A DNA stretch of 5,994 nucleotides from Gammaproteobacteria bacterium (GTDB lineage: Bacteria > Pseudomonadota > Gammaproteobacteria > GCA-001735895). The stretch spans positions 1-5,994 of the forward strand of contig JAASSH010000156.1 of NCBI GenBank assembly GCA_021767985.1, in the 5' to 3' direction. The notes under the pieces are model-generated. The model did not search any database. It was given only the letters and a program-made list of their open reading frames with translations, and was not told the DNA's origin. Below, piece by piece: positions 1 to 5,227 of this stretch (positions within the stretch are counted from its first letter, which is position 1; each line of letters begins with the position of its first letter). Made by a program: the position numbers and the translations under genes.

Positions 1-1100
1 ACCGAACTCCACAAGGCCATCTGCGTTTCATAAGTGGCCTGGGCGTCGACCGCGTTCGAGGCATTACAGGCGCTGCTGCGATAAGGCAGTTTATACTTGC
101 GCGCGAGCTGACCGCCGGCGATGTTGGCCAGCGCGTTTTCCGGCGTGCCGAAAGCCGGCGAACCCGAGCGCATGTCGACATTGGAGGTGAAGCCGCCGTA
201 AACCGACGGCGTGCCGGGATTGGTTAGCTGCAGCAATGCGATGCCGACCAGCGCCTCGGCGTTCTGCTGCGCCAGCGCGCCCGCCATGGTAGACGGCGTC
301 ATCGCGCCCATCAGCGTAAAGGGCGTTACCGTAACCGGCTGCCCGAACAGCGCCATCTGCATCGCGCCATAGGCCATCGCATCGTCGAGCTTGCGAGGCG
401 AATTGACGTTCACGTTGGTCATCACGCTCGGATTCGTTTTCATGTCCTCCATGCTCAGACCGCGCGCGATGGCGCTCATCTCGATCGCATCGCGCGCCCG
501 TCCGCCGCCGATCCCGGTGGCAAAGAAAGGTTTGTCCGATAACGTCAGGTTGACGTAGGTGGTATCGAGGTGGCGTGAATTAGCGGGCATGTCGGTGGGC
601 GCGGTAGCCTGGTTGCCAAAGAACGTCAGCACGTTGAAGTATTGCCCGAAGCTGATCAGCTTTTTGTAATCTTCGTAATTACCCGCGCGCCGGCCGTTGA
701 TATTGTCATGCACATTCGGGGTGCCCGATACCAGACCGAAGTTGATGACATCGCCGCCGACCGGCATGGTTTGCGCCGGGTTACGCGGCACCACGTCGAA
801 CTGTTCGGGCGCCCTGGCCACGGTTTCCAGAAGCAGGCCGCGATCCATACGCACCACGCCGTCGCCATCTACCGCTGCGCCGGCGTTGCGAAACAGGTTC
901 AATGCCTGATCGCCAAGCACCTCGATGCCCTCTTCCTCGATTATCCGCAGCGAAACATCATGAATGAACTCGAGTTGTTCCTCGTCGAGCGCCTGCAAAG
1001 GCGCAAAGCGGTTGTGCAGGACTCTGGATTCGAGCTGGTGTATCGCGACCGGTTTTTCAGCTGGTGGCGCGCGCCTGCGACGGCGATTTACTCGGGCCAT
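1..1100 (-). CDS. Trimethylamine methyltransferase (MttB) superfamily protein, 3' end cut by window edge
   Basis: The reverse strand reads open from ATG at 1100-1098 to the window edge: 366 codons, with the C-terminus missing (archaeal MttB is about 495 aa). The N-terminus has a basic run (MARVNRRRRR, residues 1-10), then a helical region with FIHDVSLRIIEEEGIEVLGD (45-64), then the TIM-barrel body: SGTPNVHDN (125-133), FGNQATAPTDMPANSRH (161-177), FFATGIGGGRARDAIEM (192-208), PFTLMGAMTPSTMAGALAQQ (270-289) and NPGTPSVYGGF (304-314). This pattern is typical of MttB/COG5598. Characterised members move a methyl group from trimethylamine or a quaternary amine such as glycine betaine to a corrinoid protein in the cytoplasm. 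I see no in-frame TAG in the visible codons, so this part does not use pyrrolysine and resembles the non-Pyl branch; the actual substrate is unknown. A GGTGA (1114-1110) lies 9 nt before the start. No corrinoid protein or reductive activator is in the window. The gene is divergent from the ATP-grasp gene. Confidence 0.9.
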   Translation of the reverse strand, partial: MARVNRRRRRAPPAEKPVAIHQLESRVLHNRFAPLQALDEEQLEFIHDVSLRIIEEEGIEVLGDQALNLFRNAGAAVDGDGVVRMDRGLLLETVARAPEQFDVVPRNPAQTMPVGGDVINFGLVSGTPNVHDNINGRRAGNYEDYKKLISFGQYFNVLTFFGNQATAPTDMPANSRHLDTTYVNLTLSDKPFFATGIGGGRARDAIEMSAIARGLSMEDMKTNPSVMTNVNVNSPRKLDDAMAYGAMQMALFGQPVTVTPFTLMGAMTPSTMAGALAQQNAEALVGIALLQLTNPGTPSVYGGFTSNVDMRSGSPAFGTPENALANIAGGQLARKYKLPYRSSACNASNAVDAQATYETQMALWSS

Positions 1101-1139
1101 TTTACGATTTCACCGGTTATTAGGGATGCACGGGCGTGG

Positions 1140-1168
1140 TTAATCTTATATGATCGATTTCGCATAAT
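1140..1168 (+). promoter_or_regulatory. Possible sigma70-type promoter for the ATP-grasp gene
   Basis: A CATAAT at 1163-1168 (5 of 6 match to TATAAT) has a weak TTAATC at 1140-1145 in the -35 position, with a 17-bp spacer. The match was found by eye. The -10 lies inside the dyad at 1149-1176, so a bound regulator would be expected to block it. Confidence 0.35.
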
Positions 1169-1174
1169 CGATAA
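1145..1174 (-). promoter_or_regulatory. Possible sigma70-type promoter for the mttB-like gene
   Basis: On the reverse strand a TATAAG (1150-1145, 5 of 6 match to TATAAT) lies about 45 nt upstream of the mttB-like start. A poor -35 (TTATCG, 1174-1169) is 18 bp further upstream. It overlaps the candidate plus-strand promoter and the dyad, so one site could control both genes. Confidence 0.3.
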
Positions 1175-1176
1175 TA
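1149..1176. promoter_or_regulatory. Inverted repeat, candidate operator between divergent genes
   Basis: Perfect 7-bp arms ATCGATT (1153-1159) and AATCGAT (1166-1172) flank a 6-bp centre. Pairing continues outward for three more bases on each side after one mismatch (1152/1173), giving a 28-bp dyad with 20 of 22 arm bases paired. It is the clearest symmetric element in the 103-bp intergenic region and covers the best -10 candidates of both divergent promoters. The size and symmetry suit a dimeric repressor or activator, but no regulator gene is visible in the window to pair with it. Confidence 0.5.
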
Positions 1177-1190
1177 ATGATTTCACGTCC

Positions 1191-1196
1191 GGGGAG
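1191..1196 (+). promoter_or_regulatory. Ribosome binding site that fixes the ATP-grasp start at 1204
   Basis: GGGGAG sits 7 nt before ATG at 1204. An upstream in-frame ATG at 1177 has no Shine-Dalgarno sequence and lies in the dyad/promoter region, so 1204 is preferred. Confidence 0.75.
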
Positions 1197-1203
1197 ATGC
1201 AAT

Positions 1204-2658
1204 ATGGCCAGAAGCGCCAAGATACGCGGTTTATCCGACATCCTGACTTTTTTCCGCCGCAACGAAACTCCTATATTTTTCGTATCGCCGACGGCTTTCA
1301 ACCTGCTCGGCCTCGAGAAATTCGTGAATCGTTTCTTTCACATCAATTTTTTCGATTCTTTCGACGGCAACCATCCGCGGGTATTCGTTCCCTCCGAAAA
1401 GAGTCATTCCGAGTTCGAGTCGATGGAGGACGTCTGTAACTACATGCTGATGCACAAGGAAGTTATCGATCGTATCAAGAAAGCCGGCAAGGGCCCCGCG
1501 CGCCTGCTGTTCGTCATGCTCGACGAAAAGACCGAGGAAATCTGCGACGAACTGGGGGTCAAGATCGCGCTACCCCCGGTTGCGATGCGTAAACGACTGG
1601 ATTCCAAGATCGAGCTGACGCGGCTCGCCAGCGAGGCGGGCATCGACAGCGCCCCCAACGTGCTGGTGAAAAAGGCCAATAGCTATGCCGAGTTGATGGC
1701 CGCCGCTGACAAGGCGAAGCTCGGCGGTGACCTGGTGGTGCAGACCCCTTACGGGGATTCGGGCCGCACGACGTTTTTCATTAAATCGAAGGCCGATTAC
1801 GACAAGAACGCCGATGACATGAAAGACGAGCAGCTCAAAATCATGAAACGCATCAACCACATGCCCGGCACGATGGAGGTTTGCGTGACTCGCCACGGCA
1901 CGCTGTCCGGCCCGATACAGACCGATATTACCGGCTTCGAGGAAATCACACCCTATAAGGGCGGCTGGTGTGGCAACGACGTCTGGCCGAAGATATTCAA
2001 CGCCAGAACCAGAAAAGAGCTTCGTAACATGGCGTCGGCTCTCGGCGACCGTTTATACAAGGAAGGCTACAAAGGCGTGTTTTGCATGGATTTTTTGCTC
2101 GACACCGACGATGGCACTCCCTATCTTGGCGAGGTCAATCCGCGAATCAGCGGTGCCAGCCCGCTGACCAACCTGATTACCGCCCATTACGGCGGCGTGC
2201 CGCTATTCCTGTTTCATTTACTCGAATATCTCGATGTCGACTATGAGATCAATCTGCGCAAGGTACAGAATCGCTGGAACGAGTATGATTTCTGGAGCCA
2301 GCTGGTACTGAAGCAAACCGAGGATAAAGTACGGCTACTCACGCATGCGCCGCGCAGCGGTGTCTGGCACATGGACAAGTACGGCGGTATCAGCTTCGAC
2401 CGACCCGACCTCGACTGGACCAATGTCATCGATAACGACGAGGCCTATTACCTCAGGGTTTACCGCGAAGGCGATTACACTTACAAGGGAGCCGATCTGG
2501 GCATCATCGTCTCGCGCGGGCGCATGCAGACCGAGCAACGTGAACTGCGAGAACGCGCCAAGCTGTGGACCGCTGCGATCAATGCCGAGTTTCACGGCAC
2601 AGAGCCCGGGGCCGTACCGGACATTTACCAGGACCCGTATCGCTCGAAACTGTTCTAA
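1204..2658 (+). CDS. ATP-grasp superfamily enzyme ('biotin carboxylase-like'), substrate unknown
   Basis: A 484-aa cytosolic protein with no signal peptide or membrane segment. The ATP-grasp fold shows in order: a preATP-grasp region (about 1-125); the segment DSKIELTRLASEAGIDSAPN (133-152), typical of the family's start of the A-domain; the glycine-rich ATP loop QTPYGDSGRTTFFI (180-193); and the Mg-ATP site, with MDFLLD (295-300) and GEVNPRISGAS (309-319). In that site D296, E310 and N312 are the probable metal ligands. An additional C-terminal segment of about 140 residues (345-484) follows. ATP-grasp enzymes activate a carboxylate as an acyl phosphate and join it to an amine, thiol or similar acceptor. 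Database 'biotin carboxylase' labels for such stand-alone proteins rest on the fold only; no biotin carrier protein or carboxyltransferase is nearby, so carbon dioxide fixation is not supported. An amide or peptide ligase is a reasonable alternative. It is divergent from the mttB-like gene and convergent with the amidase (24-bp gap). Confidence 0.85.
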   Translation: MARSAKIRGLSDILTFFRRNETPIFFVSPTAFNLLGLEKFVNRFFHINFFDSFDGNHPRVFVPSEKSHSEFESMEDVCNYMLMHKEVIDRIKKAGKGPARLLFVMLDEKTEEICDELGVKIALPPVAMRKRLDSKIELTRLASEAGIDSAPNVLVKKANSYAELMAAADKAKLGGDLVVQTPYGDSGRTTFFIKSKADYDKNADDMKDEQLKIMKRINHMPGTMEVCVTRHGTLSGPIQTDITGFEEITPYKGGWCGNDVWPKIFNARTRKELRNMASALGDRLYKEGYKGVFCMDFLLDTDDGTPYLGEVNPRISGASPLTNLITAHYGGVPLFLFHLLEYLDVDYEINLRKVQNRWNEYDFWSQLVLKQTEDKVRLLTHAPRSGVWHMDKYGGISFDRPDLDWTNVIDNDEAYYLRVYREGDYTYKGADLGIIVSRGRMQTEQRELRERAKLWTAAINAEFHGTEPGAVPDIYQDPYRSKLF

Positions 2659-2662
2659 TATC

Positions 2663-2675
2663 GCCCGAAAAGGGC
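2663..2675. terminator. Weak hairpin between convergent genes
   Basis: GCCC (2663-2666) and GGGC (2672-2675) enclose a GAAAA loop in the 24-bp gap between the ATP-grasp stop and the amidase stop. The stem is only 4 bp and there is no T tract on either strand. It could act as a small bidirectional terminator but is not convincing alone. Confidence 0.2.
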
Positions 2676-2682
2676 ACCGGGA

Positions 2683-4074
2683 TCAGGCGGTCTGTTCGAA
2701 TGATCCGGCCGGGGGCGTGACGATCGAATTGTCCCAGCCGATCAGCCGTTCGATTTCTTCGGCGACGCGTAAAACTTCGTAATCGCTGCCGACCGGCCCA
2801 AGAATCTGCAGTGATAGCGGCAGTCCCTCGTCACCAAGTCCCATCGGAATCGCACAGGCCGGCATACCGGTCAGGTTGGCATCGTAGAGAAAACTCGCCC
2901 AGTCCAGCCACGGCAATTGAATGTGGGTGTCGTCAATTTGATGCGGGTGGATCGAGCCATGCGGAAAGGCTTCGCAACCGAGAGTCGGGGTTATCAATAT
3001 CCGCGCGTTGTGACGTGCGAACATTTGCTCGTAATGCTCTTTAATCACCTGGCGCTGCGCCTGTGCCCGGGCGAAATCGTCGGCGCTGAACTGATCGCCA
3101 AAATCGATGAATCCCTTGGCCACTTCGCCGAGGTAATCGATGTTATAGGCGCTGCCGCGCGCATTTTCGGCGGCGTCGTAACAAGCGGTTACCGCCCAGG
3201 TTTCGACCGACGAGGTCAATCCCGGGTTATCCTCTATCATCTGGAAATCCGCCTGGCGCATCTTGTTCACCACGCCCCGGAAAGCCTCGCGAACGTCCGT
3301 ATTTACCGGTGCAAAGCCGAGATCTTCAGAATAGACAATTCCGCTCCGGTTAAGCTCCGGGCTGGGCTCACCTTCAAATCTTTCTCCGATAATCTCGAAA
3401 AACAGGCGCGCATCGGCAACGCTCCGAGTCATTGGCCCGTAGGAAACGATCGACTGCCAGGATGGAAAACAGGGTTCGCGGGGGATCGCCCCGAAACTGG
3501 GTTTGAAGCCGACGATTCCACAGAACCCGGCGGGGATGCGGATGGATCCGCCACCATCACCACCCAGCGAGAAGGCCCCCATGCCGGACGCGACCGCGAC
3601 TCCGGCGCCGCCCGAAGAGCCCCCGCAGGTGCGTTCGACATTCCAGGGATTCGAGGTGAGCCCGTAAAGTTCGGAATGCGTAACCCCGGTGAGACTGAAT
3701 TCAGGGCAGGTCGTCTTGGCAAAAACAATGGCACCTTCCTGCTCCAGCAGTTCGATCGCGCGGCAGGTTTCGGTGGGTACGAAATCACTCAGCACCTGGG
3801 AACCGTTAGCGCAGGGATAGCCTGCCAGAAACTGGGAATCCTTGATCGTAATCGGCAGGCCGCAGAGTTTGCCGGCCTTGCCGTTGGCGCGCTTCTTATC
3901 GGCTTCGACCGCCGCCTGTCGCGCGCGACCATAAAGTTTCAGCGCGATCGGATTCAGCAATGGCGCGAGCGCATCCGCGCGTGCGATGGTTTGTTCGAGT
4001 AAATCGGTGGCGCTAATCTGACCCGTGTCGAGGGCTTTTAATTGTTGTGACGCGGTTAGCGAGATTTCTGACAT
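2683..4074 (-). CDS. Amidase-signature family amidase
   Basis: A 463-aa hydrolase of the amidase signature (AS) family, which cleaves amide bonds with a Ser-cisSer-Lys triad. All three residues are visible: K78 in LPITIKDS (73-80), cis-Ser S153 in the GGSSGG motif (151-156), and nucleophile S177 in GGDGGGSIRIPAGFCGIVGFK (171-191). The 24-residue gap between the serines matches the family. Length is normal. The substrate cannot be read from sequence. It is probably not GatA: no gatB or gatC is adjacent, and the protein resembles the broad 'amidase' branch. An in-frame ATG at 4119 would add 15 residues (MGRVYSRPAAYPRNR), but this stretch includes a strong hairpin and has no family-like character, so ATG at 4074 (MSEISLTAS) is preferred; a weak GGAA lies 4 nt before it. 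It follows the VOC gene by 70 bp on the same strand and is probably co-transcribed with it. Confidence 0.92.
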   Translation of the reverse strand: MSEISLTASQQLKALDTGQISATDLLEQTIARADALAPLLNPIALKLYGRARQAAVEADKKRANGKAGKLCGLPITIKDSQFLAGYPCANGSQVLSDFVPTETCRAIELLEQEGAIVFAKTTCPEFSLTGVTHSELYGLTSNPWNVERTCGGSSGGAGVAVASGMGAFSLGGDGGGSIRIPAGFCGIVGFKPSFGAIPREPCFPSWQSIVSYGPMTRSVADARLFFEIIGERFEGEPSPELNRSGIVYSEDLGFAPVNTDVREAFRGVVNKMRQADFQMIEDNPGLTSSVETWAVTACYDAAENARGSAYNIDYLGEVAKGFIDFGDQFSADDFARAQAQRQVIKEHYEQMFARHNARILITPTLGCEAFPHGSIHPHQIDDTHIQLPWLDWASFLYDANLTGMPACAIPMGLGDEGLPLSLQILGPVGSDYEVLRVAEEIERLIGWDNSIVTPPAGSFEQTA

Positions 4075-4095
4075 ACGGTTCCGGGGATAAGCAGC

Positions 4096-4117
4096 GGGCC
4101 GGGAATACACCCGGCCC
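4096..4117 (-). other. GC-rich perfect hairpin in the VOC-amidase gap
   Basis: Arms GGGCCGGG (4096-4103) and CCCGGCCC (4110-4117) pair perfectly over 8 bp around a 6-nt loop. It lies between the VOC stop (4145) and the preferred amidase start (4074). No T run follows on the minus strand, so a classic intrinsic terminator is unlikely. An mRNA-stabilising or processing stem, or a partial attenuator lowering amidase expression relative to the VOC gene, is possible. Confidence 0.55.
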
Positions 4118-4144
4118 ATCTGGTCTGAAACGAATCAGCGTAGC

Positions 4145-4699
4145 TTAGACAGCAACGTATTCGTCTGCAAGCGTTTCGTCGGCCGGCAGGACTTCGAAAG
4201 GCACTCCGGGTTCCGCAGGAAGCGCGGTTTCGGTCGCGTACCACGCTTGAGCACGCCGCGAAATCTCGTCCTGCGACAGGTTTTCGATCTTGCTCGCAAG
4301 CGACCAAAGATGGCCGTTACCGTCGACCAGGATCCCGGTACGGTCGCCCCAGTAGGCGTCATACAGCGCGGTGTGAACCATGCCACCGGCTTCGAGCGCT
4401 CGCTCCCAGCTGGTGTCGACATCATCTACATAAAGGTGAATTTGACCGCCGCTGGCGCCCATGCTCGCGGGCGACAGAATGCCCTGTTCGGGGGCTTCAC
4501 GATTTAGCGCTATAATGCTGTTGCCAATTTTGATGGTGGCATGGAATGCCATCGCATCATCGGCGGCAGCCTGACGAGTTAACAATTCGGCTCCAATCGC
4601 GGCCTGGTAAAAAGCAACGGCGCTGTCTACATCGATAACGGTCAGGCAAGGAGTCGCGGTACGATAACCACGTGGAATCGGGGATACTTTCTTGCTCAC
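4145..4699 (-). CDS. PhnB-like VOC (glyoxalase/bleomycin resistance fold) protein
   Basis: A 184-aa protein from GTG at 4699, or 188 aa from ATG at 4711. Numbering from 4711, it has the two beta-alpha-beta-beta-beta halves of the VOC fold: PIPRGYRTATPCLTVIDVDS (11-30) with AVAFYQAAIGAELL (31-44), and QIHLYVDDVDTSWERALEAGG (90-110) ending in YWGDRTGILVDGNGHLWSLA (120-139). The YWGDRTG..VD..GH.WSLA block is characteristic of PhnB-like proteins, whose reactions are mostly unknown; PhnB itself is not needed for C-P lyase catalysis. H57, H92 and H134 are candidate metal or active-site residues by position. A tail of about 40 residues (149-188) extends past the fold and is acidic near the end. Start choice: ATG 4711 has no Shine-Dalgarno, while GGAG (4709-4706) sits 6 nt before GTG 4699, and the resulting N-terminus (MSKKVSPIPRGY) fits the family. 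It is probably the first gene of an operon with the amidase. Confidence 0.85.
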   Translation of the reverse strand: MSKKVSPIPRGYRTATPCLTVIDVDSAVAFYQAAIGAELLTRQAAADDAMAFHATIKIGNSIIALNREAPEQGILSPASMGASGGQIHLYVDDVDTSWERALEAGGMVHTALYDAYWGDRTGILVDGNGHLWSLASKIENLSQDEISRRAQAWYATETALPAEPGVPFEVLPADETLADEYVAV

Positions 4700-4730
4700 A
4701 ATATGCTCCATAATGTGGGTTGAAAAATAG

Positions 4731-4750
4731 AATCAAAAACAGATTTGATT
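4731..4750. repeat. Inverted repeat upstream of the VOC gene, possible operator
   Basis: Perfect 7-bp arms AATCAAA (4731-4737) and TTTGATT (4744-4750) flank a 6-bp centre, 20-39 nt upstream of ATG 4711. It overlaps the candidate minus-strand -10. Its 7-6-7 geometry is the same as the core of the dyad at 1153-1172, although the arm sequences differ. In AT-rich DNA such a repeat can arise by chance. Confidence 0.35.
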
Positions 4751-4802
4751 TTGAGAATGTAGACGCGATCAATAGTGAGCGGCTACACTATGAATCATAA
4801 TG

Positions 4803-4812
4803 TAGTTAACTA
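4803..4812. repeat. 10-bp perfect palindrome TAGTTAACTA
   Basis: This self-complementary 10-mer lies 19 bp before the start of the 131-aa gene, just downstream of a CATAAT -10 candidate. It could be half of an operator, but no second copy is seen in the window. Confidence 0.25.
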
Positions 4813-4831
4813 ATTAAAATATGTCAACATC

Positions 4832-5227
4832 ATGAGTCAAGATGTAGAGTTGGGGATTACCGGATCGGTAACCCAGGCTGACCTTGCGCCGCTGCGCGAC
4901 AACGCTCGGCTGGGAGAGTTTGCCGTGGTTTATCGGGTCGAGCGAATGCACCAGGGTGGCGGGTACGGCGATTCGGACAAGCATCCGCTGGCCTGGGCGG
5001 TAGCCGTTTACGTCGACGGTCAGCTGTGCCGGGTGTACAACGCGCGCGGCTCGGGCCGAGAATGGAACAGCATCGACAAACTTGGCAGCTGGCTGCGCGA
5101 GCAGGGCTTCTGGTACTGGTGGACGCGTAACGACCTCGAACCGGTTGGCAGCGCAATTGCCGAAGAAGAGGATACTCATGAGTTGCCGTCGCCAGCGTTC
5201 GTCGATCCGCCTTTTTCGCCGTTTTAA
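4832..5227 (+). CDS. Hypothetical protein of 131 aa, coupled to the C45 gene
   Basis: I do not recognise a family. The protein is soluble, with no signal peptide or membrane helix. Alternating segments suggest a small alpha/beta domain: a strand at 30-36 (FAVVYRV), a strand at 54-62 (WAVAVYVDG), RVYNARGSGREWNSIDK (67-83), an amphipathic helix around LGSWLREQG (84-92), then a very aromatic strand FWYWW (93-97) leading into TRNDLEP. The last 30 residues are acidic (AEEEDTHE) and then proline-rich, probably disordered. ATG at 4832 is the only usable start, because an in-frame TAA lies at 4811-4813. No Shine-Dalgarno precedes it. Coding character is supported by the open frame, GC-rich third positions and the TAATG overlap with the downstream C45 gene, which implies shared transcription. 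A role as partner or regulator of the C45 enzyme is inference from position only. Confidence 0.75.
   Translation: MSQDVELGITGSVTQADLAPLRDNARLGEFAVVYRVERMHQGGGYGDSDKHPLAWAVAVYVDGQLCRVYNARGSGREWNSIDKLGSWLREQGFWYWWTRNDLEPVGSAIAEEEDTHELPSPAFVDPPFSPF

Larger units (their letters stand above)
4712..4831. promoter_or_regulatory. AT-rich divergent intergenic region with inverted repeats
   Basis: This 120-bp stretch separates the VOC gene (minus) from the 131-aa gene (plus) and is markedly more AT-rich than its neighbours. It must hold promoters for both directions. Candidates found by eye are weak: on the minus strand TTGATC (4772-4767) with TCAAAT (4748-4743, 18-bp spacer); on the plus strand TAGACG (4760-4765) with TACACT (4784-4789, 18-bp spacer), or a CATAAT at 4796-4801. 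The 7-mer AATGTAG occurs at 4756-4762 and again at 4799-4805. Confidence 0.5.

Noticed and set aside
1177..1203. Longer ATP-grasp protein from ATG 1177
   Set aside because: There is no ribosome site before 1177, while GGGGAG is spaced 7 nt from ATG 1204.
642..1439. 265-codon open frame on the plus strand
   Set aside because: It runs antisense through the mttB-like gene, across the divergent promoter and into the ATP-grasp gene in another frame. No family features.
2917..4002. 361-codon open frame on the plus strand, antisense to the amidase
   Set aside because: Its full length lies opposite the amidase, whose catalytic motifs are intact. The translation is rich in Arg and Gly with no recognisable domain: a GC-rich codon shadow.
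4075..4119. Longer amidase with start at ATG 4119
   Set aside because: The extra 15 residues are encoded largely by a GC-rich hairpin and precede a normal AS-family N-terminus at 4074. Not excluded, only less likely.
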